Shown here piece after piece: positions 1 to 5,762 of a DNA stretch of 8,036 bases (position 1 is its first letter; every line of letters starts with the position of its first letter). The translations under genes and the position numbers were made by a program. The notes under the pieces were generated by a model. The model saw only the letters and a list, made by a program, of their open reading frames with translations, searched no databases and had not been told where the DNA came from. Location: contig JAGWLJ010000052.1 of assembly GCA_028873275.1 (NCBI GenBank), positions 1 through 8,036 of the forward strand, given 5' to 3'. Source of the stretch: Pseudomonadota bacterium (GTDB taxonomy: Bacteria > Pseudomonadota > Alphaproteobacteria > Rickettsiales > SXRF01).

Positions 1-1
1 A

Positions 2-631
2 GCAGAATTCCTTGAACACAAAGCGAAAATTGAAAAAGGTGAGATCGTACAAGAATTTCGCTTTGTAGCTGATTTTCAGACAATTTCATTACCATATTTA
101 CCAATTGAGATACTTCAGAAACATGTATTTGAAAATTTATCTACAGGAACACGAGTTCTTATTATCTTCAATAGTTTAGCGCAGGCCATACAGACACTCC
201 ATAAGAGTGCCGAAATGCGAGAGCAATTAATTCAAAATTTTAAAACAACCAACCTTAGCCAGAAGGAGCTTTTAATTTTATATTTTGGGATTCCTTATAA
301 TGGAGGGCATATAAATAACGAATATCCATCGTCTATAGAAAATTTATTTGATCTTACAAACAATACTGCTTTTTTCAGTTATTTATTATGCAGAGATTTA
401 GTTAAACATGGGCGTAGATTGGCGCGTCGATTTAAAATAAGGTATGGAAAAAATGTAAGCATTAATAGACCGGATTTTGCGAAAGCTATAAATTCGGGCT
501 TAATGCCTAAAGAAAGTGATTATGCAGAATGGCTTGGGATATTTAAGACATCCGCCAAGCGTCCCAAAAAAACTTTTTTTGCTCGTATCCGCAATAAATG
601 GTATTGGTGGCATAAGCGCGGTCTCGCATAA
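2..631 (+). CDS. Hypothetical protein, AT-rich, 5' end outside the window
   Basis: The frame is open from base 2 to the TAA at 629-631, giving 209 residues of a protein whose start lies left of the window. An internal ATG at 215 is in frame but has no good ribosome binding site, and the reading frame continues without a stop upstream of it, so 215 is probably not the real start. I do not recognise the family. The visible part looks soluble and mixed in character, with hydrophobic stretches such as TRVLIIFNSL but no convincing membrane helix. The C-terminal third is basic (GRRLARRFKIRYGK, then KRPKKTFFARIRNKW) and ends in an aromatic, positively charged tail. Base composition is markedly AT-rich compared with genes from 732 onward, with many TTA, ATA and AAT codons. 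This suggests a different origin, such as a genomic island or a variable surface-polysaccharide locus. That the frame is coding is fairly sure; the function is unknown. Confidence 0.7.
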   Translation, partial: AEFLEHKAKIEKGEIVQEFRFVADFQTISLPYLPIEILQKHVFENLSTGTRVLIIFNSLAQAIQTLHKSAEMREQLIQNFKTTNLSQKELLILYFGIPYNGGHINNEYPSSIENLFDLTNNTAFFSYLLCRDLVKHGRRLARRFKIRYGKNVSINRPDFAKAINSGLMPKESDYAEWLGIFKTSAKRPKKTFFARIRNKWYWWHKRGLA

Positions 632-721
632 GCCTTTTATGGCAACTCCAACGCAACTATCTGAATAGTCTATATTCCTATAGGCATACTTATTGCTTCT
701 TTTTAACTGCATTCCTCAATC

Positions 722-726
722 AGGAG
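722..726 (+). promoter_or_regulatory. Ribosome binding site deciding the start of the 732 gene
   Basis: AGGAG lies five bases before the ATG at 732. The alternative in-frame ATG at 693 has only a T-rich stretch in front of it, so the site favours 732 as the start. Confidence 0.6.
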
Positions 727-731
727 CGGTT

Positions 732-1229
732 ATGACGAGCATTTCCCCTATCGCCCCCTTCTCTACCACCTTGGCTTCCTGTCAGGGCAGTCAAAGCGCC
801 GGCGGTGATTTTTCCGCCGTGCTGGCCGGCATCGGCAGCGGCGCATCCCCGGCGGCGGGAGGCACCGGCCTGATCGGCAGCCTGCCGGGCCTGAATCCGC
901 TCGATTTCACCGACAGCAGCGACAGCACCGACCCGCTGAGCGGGCTGCTCGACGGGCTGATACAGAACATCCAGGCCATGCTGAACGGCACGCCGGGATC
1001 GGGCGCACCCTCTTCCGCAACCTATCCGTTTTCGGCGGATTTCCAATCCGCTTTCGGCAGCAGCGGCCCGCTGATCGATTATATCAACGTGGTCACGGCG
1101 CAGCTGCATCTCGACCAGACAAAAAACCTGGCACTGCAAACCATTGCCCTCGATAACAAGGACGCCACCTATTCCGCGGACTCCGTCCAGAAAATCTCCC
1201 AGGAGCTGACCGCCGCCGGCATCGGTTGA
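732..1229 (+). CDS. Hypothetical Gly/Ser/Ala-rich protein
   Basis: This encodes 165 residues from the ATG at 732, chosen because AGGAG precedes it at the right distance; an in-frame ATG at 693 would add 13 residues but lacks such a site. The N-terminal two thirds are low complexity, rich in Gly, Ser, Ala, Pro and Asp (for example GIGSGASPAAGGTG and DSSDSTDPLSG), with no signal peptide or membrane helix visible. The last 50 residues or so look ordered: an amphipathic helix around YINVVTAQLHLDQTKNLAL, then IALDNKDATYSADSVQKIS and an AAGIG end. The layout of a disordered N-terminus with a short helical C-terminal domain is seen in some flagellar or secreted accessory proteins, but I cannot assign it to any family. 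G+C matches the main block and not the AT-rich gene to the left. It stands alone, with the convergent glycosyltransferase gene downstream. Confidence 0.6.
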   Translation: MTSISPIAPFSTTLASCQGSQSAGGDFSAVLAGIGSGASPAAGGTGLIGSLPGLNPLDFTDSSDSTDPLSGLLDGLIQNIQAMLNGTPGSGAPSSATYPFSADFQSAFGSSGPLIDYINVVTAQLHLDQTKNLALQTIALDNKDATYSADSVQKISQELTAAGIG

Positions 1230-1264
1230 TCACAGCAAAGCCGAAGTAATCCAATCTCTTCTCC

Positions 1265-1293
1265 GTCATCCCCGCACAGGCGGGGATCCATGC
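1265..1293. repeat. Dispersed palindromic (REP-like) repeat, copy 1
   Basis: A perfect 8-bp stem, ATCCCCGC (1268-1275) and GCGGGGAT (1280-1287), encloses the loop ACAG; the unit reads on as CCATGC. The same sequence type recurs at 3561-3585 and, inverted, at 3658-3682. Elements of this form are common between genes in proteobacteria and, when mistranslated, give peptides such as VIPAQAG or MDPRLCGDD. This copy is a singlet 35 bases after the stop codon of the 732 gene. Confidence 0.75.
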
Positions 1294-1431
1294 TTATCCT
1301 CCCGAGTAATATCTCAATATTTCTCCTGACCATTTCCCCTTCCCGTCCGTTCCTCCCGCGCTTATCCTGTGGGAAAACTCTTTCTCCGGAAGGGCAAAAT
1401 ATCACACTTTGTCACATGTTTTAAGAGCCGG

Positions 1432-1458
1432 AAAATGCGGGCGCCGGCGGGCGCTTTT
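1432..1458. terminator. Possible bidirectional terminator hairpin
   Basis: A GC-rich hairpin (GCGCC at 1441-1445 with GGCGC at 1450-1454, loop GGCG) is flanked by AAAA at 1432-1435 and TTTT at 1455-1458. An A-run before and a T-run after such a stem is the form expected of a terminator that serves two convergent genes, as here. A second, competing small hairpin, GCGCT/AGCGC, sits at 1451-1464. The T-run is short and the hairpin is about 200 bases from either gene, so this is tentative. Confidence 0.3.
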
Positions 1459-1519
1459 AAGCGCAAAACGATTATAATACAGCGACATAAGCGGCGTTTT
1501 TGCGCTTCGATTTTTGCTG

Positions 1520-1650
1520 AAAACGACCGCTAAAATGCCGGTTTCAGGCTTCGAAACGCTGCGAAACGCTTCCGAACGACGCGAAACCGATGCGATAATG
1601 CGCGAAACGCATCCGGAACGCGTCGAAAATGATCGAAGATGATCGAAAAC
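1520..1650. repeat. Degenerate array of CGAAA-like units and A-tracts in helical phase
   Basis: Ten words of the CGAAA type begin at 1552, 1562, 1573, 1582, 1593, 1603, 1614, 1624, 1634 and 1644. The gaps are 9-11 bases and the mean is about 10.2. The best-conserved form, CGAAACGC, occurs at 1552, 1562 and 1603, and GATCGAA occurs at 1631 and 1641. A/T runs at about 1520, 1532 and 1542 extend the same phase leftward. The spacing is close to one DNA helical turn and is not a multiple of three, so coding does not explain it. It lies immediately after the stop codon of the minus-strand glycosyltransferase gene. Confidence 0.55.
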
Positions 1651-1651
1651 G

Positions 1652-2608
1652 CTACTTACCGACGCTGATACCGGCCGATTCTTCGATGACGTAAAGCGGG
1701 CGCTGTTTGGTTTCGCGGTAGATGCGCCCCAGGTATTCGCCGATGATGCCGATAGAAACCAGCTGCACGCCGCCCAAGCACAGCACCGTCGCCATGATCG
1801 AGGCGTAGCCGCGCACGTCGACGCCGAAGATGAGGGTGCGGATCAGCAGCCAGCCGGCATAGGCAAAAGCCAGCGTGGAGACGACCACGCCGAGATAGGT
1901 GGTCAGCCTAAGCGGCAGCGTGGTGAAGGAAAAAACGCCATCCTTGGCCAGTTGCCACAGCCGGGCGTAATTCTGCTTGGCGTGGCCCTCGGCACGCGGC
2001 GCGCGGTCGAAATAAATGGAGGTCGTGGTGAACCCTACCCAGGCGAATAAGCCTTTCATGAAGCGCGTGCGCTCGGGCAGCAGTCGCAGCACTTCCACCA
2101 CCTGCCGGTCCATCAGGCGGAAATCACCGGTGTTGCGCGGAATATCAATGGAGGTAACCCTGCGCATCAGCTTGTAAAACAGCCAGGCGGTCAGCCGCTT
2201 GAACCACCCTTCCCCCAGCCGCCTTTTGCGCGTCGCCAGTACGACTTTATAGCCTTCTTTCCACCGGGCGACCATCTGCGGAATCAATTCGGGCGGATCC
2301 TGCAGGACGGCGTCGAAAGGAATCACCGCATCGCCGGAAGCGTAATGTAACCCTGCGGTCAACGCCGCTTCCTTACCAAAATTGCGCGATAACGACAGCA
2401 ATTTGATGCGAGGCTCCTTCTGGTGCCAGGCCTTAAGACGCAAAAGCGTATCGTCACGGCTGCCATCATTGACGCAAACGATCTCCCAGTCTTCCGTAAT
2501 GGGGTAAAGCGCCCTGGCAAGCCGCTCGAAAAGCATGTCTACGCCGCCGGACTCGTTATACATCGGCACGACGATGGAAAGCAGCGGGTGCGAAGTTCGG
2601 TGCATCAT
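1652..2608 (-). CDS. Family 2 glycosyltransferase, polyprenyl-phosphate sugar transferase type (GtrB/DPM1-like)
   Basis: These 318 residues match the length and layout of inner-membrane enzymes that move a sugar from a nucleotide donor to a polyprenyl phosphate. The N-terminal GT-A domain has SIVVPMYNE (11-19) and the nucleotide-binding VNDGSRDDT (46-54). The motif region follows as FDAVLQDPPE (98-107), then TGDFRLMDR (160-168) and the RFMKGLFAWVGF block (182-193). Two membrane helices follow (about 237-260 and 269-290), with the usual EYLGRIY and RPLYVIEE tail. The second Asp of the family DAD motif, which with its partner and the following Gln coordinates the metal in dolichyl-phosphate mannose synthase, is Val101 here (codon GTC). 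Activity may therefore be changed or reduced. Two adjacent ATG codons start the frame, and 2608 or 2605 cannot be separated because the binding site is weak. It is transcribed divergently from exbB and may supply a lipid-linked sugar for surface glycan modification. The sugar cannot be named. Confidence 0.9.
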   Translation of the reverse strand: MMHRTSHPLLSIVVPMYNESGGVDMLFERLARALYPITEDWEIVCVNDGSRDDTLLRLKAWHQKEPRIKLLSLSRNFGKEAALTAGLHYASGDAVIPFDAVLQDPPELIPQMVARWKEGYKVVLATRKRRLGEGWFKRLTAWLFYKLMRRVTSIDIPRNTGDFRLMDRQVVEVLRLLPERTRFMKGLFAWVGFTTTSIYFDRAPRAEGHAKQNYARLWQLAKDGVFSFTTLPLRLTTYLGVVVSTLAFAYAGWLLIRTLIFGVDVRGYASIMATVLCLGGVQLVSIGIIGEYLGRIYRETKQRPLYVIEESAGISVGK

Positions 2609-2715
2609 ACTAAATGCCTAACATACCGGCATAAAAAAACCATTAAAACTTACCTCTAGACCCCGGCGAAAGACGATAGTACAACCTATGCAACAGGGCC
2701 TACAAAGGGGGGAAT
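2609..2715. promoter_or_regulatory. Divergent intergenic region, likely holds promoters for the glycosyltransferase and exb-tonB genes
   Basis: The 107 bases separate two divergent start codons, so promoters for both directions are expected here. The segment 2609-2655 is AT-rich, with a run of seven A at 2632-2638. On the plus strand GATAGT (2675-2680) could serve as a -10 element, but no -35 word lies at the right spacing. A strong purine-rich binding site (a run of six G at 2707-2712) precedes exbB. The promoters themselves are inferred from gene layout. Confidence 0.35.
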
Positions 2716-3555
2716 ATGCAGGAAATCCTGATACTTCAAAAGGGCGGCGGCGTGATGTTCGGGCTGGCCGCGCTGTCGGTCTACGCGGTGGCCGTCGTCA
2801 TCTTCAAAATCATCCAGTTCCGCAAGGCCAACGTTTTCGACCGCAGCTTCATCGACCAGGCGCTCCTCGACATCAAGCACGGCGACCGCGCCAAGGCCAC
2901 GCAACTGCTGGGGAATATCAAGGGGCCGATCGCCCGCATCATGCGCGTGACCTTCGAATGCGTCGCCAACCGTGAGATGTCGCAGAAAAGCAAGGAGGCG
3001 GAAATCCTGCGCGTCGGCTCCGGCGATATCCGTTATCTCGAAGCGCATCTGCGCGGCCTGGAAATGACCGCCAGCATCGCCCCGCTGATGGGATTGCTCG
3101 GCACCGTCATCGGCATGATCACCTCCTTCGCCCGCCTGAGCTTATCCGGCACGCGGGTGGACCCGACCATCCTCGCCGGCGGCATCTGGGAAGCACTCCT
3201 GACCACGGCCGGCGGCCTGACCGTCGCCATCCCGGCGCTGGCGGCGCATTATGTGCTTGACGGTATCATCGAAAAAGTGCGCGCCACTATGAAGGACGTA
3301 TCGGTGCAGATCCTGGCGCTGGAGGACGAGTTCCGCCGCAACGAGCGCCAGTTCGCCATCGAGGAAGCCAGACGCATCGAGGCCGAGCGCAAGGCGAAAG
3401 AGGAACAGGAAGCCGCCCAGCGCCGGGCGCTAGAGGAAGAGGAACGCCGGCAGCGCGAGGAAGCCGAGGCCTGGGCCGAGGAGCAGCGCAAAAACGCGCC
3501 GCAAAAAACCTCGACGCTGCATCTGCTCAACCCCAAGTATACGGGAGCCAGCTAA
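2716..3555 (+). CDS. exbB: ExbB/TolQ/MotA-family proton channel subunit with charged C-terminal helix
   Basis: This is the channel subunit that forms the inner-membrane pentamer around ExbD and lets protons drive TonB. TM1 is about residues 12-34, followed by a cytoplasmic loop. TM2 is about 117-139, with the family signature APLMGLLGTVIGM, and TM3 is about 153-182, with WEALLTTAGGLTVAIPA. By alignment to E. coli ExbB, Thr130, Glu159 and Thr164 correspond to the polar residues lining the proton path (Thr148, Glu176, Thr181). The start is firm: a run of six G lies three bases before the ATG. At 279 residues it is longer than most ExbB. The extra length is a strongly charged Arg/Glu/Ala helix from about 203 to 262 (EEARRIEAERKAKEEQ and so on), predicted to be cytoplasmic and coiled-coil or single-helix. 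The exbD and tonB genes that follow favour ExbB over TolQ, although the family cannot be split by motif alone. Confidence 0.9.
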   Translation: MQEILILQKGGGVMFGLAALSVYAVAVVIFKIIQFRKANVFDRSFIDQALLDIKHGDRAKATQLLGNIKGPIARIMRVTFECVANREMSQKSKEAEILRVGSGDIRYLEAHLRGLEMTASIAPLMGLLGTVIGMITSFARLSLSGTRVDPTILAGGIWEALLTTAGGLTVAIPALAAHYVLDGIIEKVRATMKDVSVQILALEDEFRRNERQFAIEEARRIEAERKAKEEQEAAQRRALEEEERRQREEAEAWAEEQRKNAPQKTSTLHLLNPKYTGAS

Positions 3556-3691
3556 CCGGCATCCCGCGCAGGCGGGGATCCATGCCGCGCCACAGGAGTC
3601 ACTGACAAAATCAGGCATTCATGCAACACTTAACCTACAACGCAAACGGCAGGGGATGGTCCCTGCCTGCGCGGGGATGACGAAATAACGT
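3556..3691. repeat. Inverted pair of REP-like repeats in the exbB-exbD spacer (REPIN-like)
   Basis: Copy 2 (3561-3585, plus orientation, with one C missing from its stem) and copy 3 (3658-3682, reverse orientation) face each other across about 70 bases. This is the arrangement known as a REP doublet or REPIN. It begins within six bases of the exbB stop codon. Copy 3 ends nine bases before the first exbD start, and its GGGGA (3673-3677) is the only purine-rich site upstream of that ATG, at a long spacing of 14 bases. The spacer breaks an otherwise gapless gene series and could affect mRNA stability or the dose of genes after exbB. Confidence 0.7.
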
Positions 3692-4120
3692 ATGGACTTC
3701 GAACGCACAGAGCGCCTACGCATCCGCAGCCTGCCACTGGTGCCGATGATCGACGTCATGTTCATCCTGATCATCTTCTTCATGCTGACCTCGAGCTTCA
3801 TGCGCATCGAGTCTCTGGAGCTGATGCTTCCCTCGACCAGCGCCCACGCGCCGGACAAGAGTGAGGCGCTGCACCTGTTCATCTCCGCCAACGGCGACAT
3901 GATGCTGGGCCAGCGGCCGGTGGATCAGGGAGAGCTGGACGATTCGCTGGCGCGCATGTTCGCCAGCGACCCCAATACCCGCGTCATGCTGCTGACCGCC
4001 GACGGCGTCACCATGCAGCAGCTGGTGGGCATCATGGACCGCGTGTATATGGCGGGCGGACGCAGCCTGTTCGTGCGGAAATGGGATACGCAAAACGCTC
4101 AAAGCGGCAAGAGCCAGTAG
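3692..4120 (+). CDS. exbD: ExbD/TolR-family biopolymer transport protein, first copy
   Basis: This ExbD subunit has 142 residues. It has a short basic cytoplasmic N-terminus, one membrane helix (about 19-37) and a periplasmic domain. The signature PMIDVMFILIIFFML carries Asp21, equivalent to the protonatable Asp25 of E. coli ExbD that is essential for energy transduction. The periplasmic part ends with the typical block VMLLTADGVTMQQLVGIMDR and AGGRSLFV (about 98-128), followed by a short polar tail. The N-terminus MDFERTERLRI resembles MDFPRTHRKRI of the second copy at 4631, which points to an old duplication followed by divergence. No strong binding site precedes the start; the only candidate is the GGGGA inside the upstream repeat. 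The stop codon is followed after one base by the next gene. Confidence 0.9.
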   Translation: MDFERTERLRIRSLPLVPMIDVMFILIIFFMLTSSFMRIESLELMLPSTSAHAPDKSEALHLFISANGDMMLGQRPVDQGELDDSLARMFASDPNTRVMLLTADGVTMQQLVGIMDRVYMAGGRSLFVRKWDTQNAQSGKSQ

Positions 4121-4121
4121 C

Positions 4122-4631
4122 ATGAGCGAGACCAACATACCTCTGACCGAGGATGAAGTGAAACTGATCGTTCTGGCCAGCGCCCTGCTTAACCGCACCC
4201 ATACCGATTATCTTAACGCCATGGCCGGTATCGCCGCTTCTGGCGCTGATGTTATAGGAGCAATACAAAGGGCCGAGCTTTTAGAACCGTTATTAAGCAC
4301 TTCGAAAGATCTGCTGATGGAAGTCAGGAGAGCAGTGACCGAAAGTCCCCGCCTGACCACAGAAGAATTGGGAACTTTGAAAGCGCTCAGGAGCTTTCCT
4401 CAAGAGGCATCAGACATGATTCACCGATTTATCTCCCGATTTGCACAGGCTGAACAATCGGGAGCCAATATCACCACCGTAGAAACCCTGCGCCATGGCG
4501 TGCTTGGCACCCTGCAACTCGCCTGTCAGAAACTCGATCACGTGATGAAAATGATCGATAAAAAGATACCGCCCGCGCCATTTTCGCATGTGGATGCTCT
4601 TAAACCGCCCTCATCCTGGGAAAGAGCCTGA
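4122..4631 (+). CDS. Unknown helical protein encoded between two exbD genes
   Basis: These 169 residues match no family I recognise. The start one base after the exbD stop (TAG C ATG) and the TGATG overlap with the next exbD place it inside the operon and suggest translational coupling. The protein has no signal peptide and no membrane helix, so it is probably cytoplasmic. It appears almost wholly helical, with heptad-like stretches at LTEDEVKLIVLASALLNR (8-25), AIQRAELLEPLLSTSKDLLMEVRRAV (46-71), DMIHRFISRFAQAEQ (97-111) and LRHGVLGTLQLACQKLDHVMKMIDKK (123-148). A proline-containing tail (IPPAPFSHVDALKPPSS) ends it. G+C is visibly lower than in its neighbours (about 43-52% in the middle lines), with codons such as TTA and AGG that are rare in the flanking genes, which hints at later acquisition. 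It could be a partner of the ExbB/ExbD complex, but that is inferred from position only. Confidence 0.8.
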   Translation: MSETNIPLTEDEVKLIVLASALLNRTHTDYLNAMAGIAASGADVIGAIQRAELLEPLLSTSKDLLMEVRRAVTESPRLTTEELGTLKALRSFPQEASDMIHRFISRFAQAEQSGANITTVETLRHGVLGTLQLACQKLDHVMKMIDKKIPPAPFSHVDALKPPSSWERA

Positions 4632-5047
4632 TGGACTTCCCCCGCACGCATCGCAAACGCATCGAGATCAGCCTGATCCCGCTGATCGACGTGTCGATGT
4701 TCCTGCTGATCTTTTTCATGGTGGCGGGCAGCATCGAGAAATTCGAAATCATCCCCATCGACCCTCCGGTGGCGCAGAGCGGCAAGCTGATGGACGAAGG
4801 CCATGTCGAGGTGCTGCTGGGCAGCCATGACGAGATCATCGTCGATGACGAGATCGTGCCGATGGAGGAAATGCAGAAGCGCCTCGCCCTGCAGCTTGAG
4901 GCCAACCCAAACCGCGTCGTCACCGTCAGGGCCGACGCCACGGTGCCCGCCAACCGCATGATCGAGCTGATGGACGCCATCAAGGCCGCCGGCGGCAGGA
5001 ATCTCTCGGTCGTCACCCAGTCGAAAGCGCAGGTGCATGTCGAGTAA
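4631..5047 (+). CDS. exbD: ExbD/TolR-family biopolymer transport protein, second copy
   Basis: This 138-residue paralogue of the protein at 3692 keeps the same plan: a basic N-terminus, one membrane helix (about 16-35) containing IPLIDVSMFLLIFFMV with the essential Asp20, and a periplasmic domain. That domain ends in VVTVRADATVPANRMIELMDAIKAAGGRNLSVVT (97-129), the classic ExbD C-terminal block. The periplasmic region is more acidic than in the first copy (for example EIIVDDEIVPMEE). Its start overlaps the stop of the unknown gene by one base, with GGGAAAGAG just upstream, and its end overlaps tonB by 11 bases. Since ExbD works as a dimer inside the ExbB pentamer, two unlike copies could form a heterodimer. 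Operons with exbD1 and exbD2 are known, for example in Xanthomonas. Confidence 0.9.
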   Translation: MDFPRTHRKRIEISLIPLIDVSMFLLIFFMVAGSIEKFEIIPIDPPVAQSGKLMDEGHVEVLLGSHDEIIVDDEIVPMEEMQKRLALQLEANPNRVVTVRADATVPANRMIELMDAIKAAGGRNLSVVTQSKAQVHVE

Positions 5048-5762
5048 GCGGCAGGATTATATCGGGCAGGATTATTTCCTGCTGACGCTGCTGGCCGCGC
5101 TGGCCATGCACCTGGCCGGGCTTTACGTATGGTACCTGACGCCGGGGCTCAAGGTGGTGGACGTGCCGGTGCACGTGCTCAACATCAAGCTGGGCGACGC
5201 CGGCGAGGGAGAGCCGCCGCCGCAGCCCGCCCAGCCCAATAATACCAATGTCGAGGATACCATCTCGCACCTGGTGCGCGACCAGGCGCCAGTCGATCGC
5301 GCCGTGGCGAAAGCCATCGCCGCGCCCAAATCCGCCATCAAAGCAGCGCCGCCCAATCCTGAAACGCTGTTCGCGCCGGCGCATAACACGGCGCGGCAGT
5401 TCGTGCGCGATACCGGCGCCGCCAAATCCGCCGGCGCGCCCACCGGCAACAGCGCCGCCCGCGACGCCGAGATCGTTTCGCGCTACGAGCAGCTGATCTC
5501 GCTGTGGATCCAGAAATTCAAGCTCTACCCCGACGAGGCGCGCAACACCGGCCAGCAGGGCGACACGGTGGTGCGCATCCGCATCGACCGACAGGGCAAT
5601 ATCCGCTATTACGTGCTGGAGCGCAGCACCGGCTTCCCGCTGCTCGACCATGCCGCCATCGACATGATCCGCCGCGCCAACCCGGTGCCCGCCGTGCCCA
5701 CCGACTACCCCCAGAGCGACCTGATGGAATTCCTGATCCCGGTGAGTTTTCATTTGCAATGA
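5037..5762 (+). CDS. tonB: TonB energy transducer
   Basis: TonB spans the periplasm and passes energy from ExbB/ExbD to outer-membrane receptors. The 241 residues have a single N-terminal anchor (about 13-34) containing His25, which sits where the functionally important His20 of E. coli TonB lies. A periplasmic linker with a short proline stretch follows (EPPPQPAQP, 59-67, plus scattered Ala-Pro). The C-terminal TonB domain runs from about 148 to 240: YEQLISLWIQKFKLYP, GDTVVRIRIDRQGNI, STGFPLLDHAAIDM and FLIPVSFHL all fit the family. The linker is less rich in Pro-Lys/Pro-Glu repeats than in E. coli, although the total length is alike. The start overlaps the previous exbD by 11 bases, with CAGG just before it, and the stop overlaps the rfbB start as ATGA. 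Identification is secure; the receptor it serves is not encoded here. Confidence 0.92.
   Translation: MSSKRQDYIGQDYFLLTLLAALAMHLAGLYVWYLTPGLKVVDVPVHVLNIKLGDAGEGEPPPQPAQPNNTNVEDTISHLVRDQAPVDRAVAKAIAAPKSAIKAAPPNPETLFAPAHNTARQFVRDTGAAKSAGAPTGNSAARDAEIVSRYEQLISLWIQKFKLYPDEARNTGQQGDTVVRIRIDRQGNIRYYVLERSTGFPLLDHAAIDMIRRANPVPAVPTDYPQSDLMEFLIPVSFHLQ

Larger units (their letters stand above)
1230..1651. other. Intergenic region between convergent genes
   Basis: No credible coding region was found in these 422 bases. They hold the REP-like copy at 1265-1293, a pyrimidine-rich stretch (about 1294-1390), a terminator-like hairpin (1432-1458) and the phased repeat array (1520-1650). A perfect TATAAT at 1473-1478 lacks a matching -35 element. 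Confidence 0.6.

Noticed and set aside
610..633. Direct repeat GCATAAGC at 610-617 and 626-633, considered as a target-site duplication or attachment site
   Set aside because: It is only 8 bases long, the copies are 16 bases apart inside and at the end of a reading frame, and no mobile element lies between them.
720..1139. 139-codon frame on the minus strand opposite the 732 gene
   Set aside because: The plus-strand frame has a good ribosome binding site and a plausible ordered C-terminus. The minus product is an Arg/Ala/Gly-rich shadow.
1169..1405. 78-codon minus-strand frame containing MDPRLCGDD
   Set aside because: This peptide is the usual translation of the REP-like palindrome at 1265-1293, so it marks a repeat and not a gene.
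1473..1478. Perfect TATAAT as a promoter -10 element on the plus strand
   Set aside because: The bases 17 upstream read GGCGCT, unlike TTGACA, and the site would point into the end of a convergent gene. It can be explained by chance in an AT-rich patch.
1265..3682. The three palindromes considered as a CRISPR array
   Set aside because: They are dispersed, not regularly spaced, differ in orientation, and have no unique spacers between them.
5504..5758. Upstream extension of the rfbB frame by 85 codons
   Set aside because: The extension overlaps the conserved C-terminal domain of tonB in another frame, and dehydratase homology begins exactly at the ATG at 5759.
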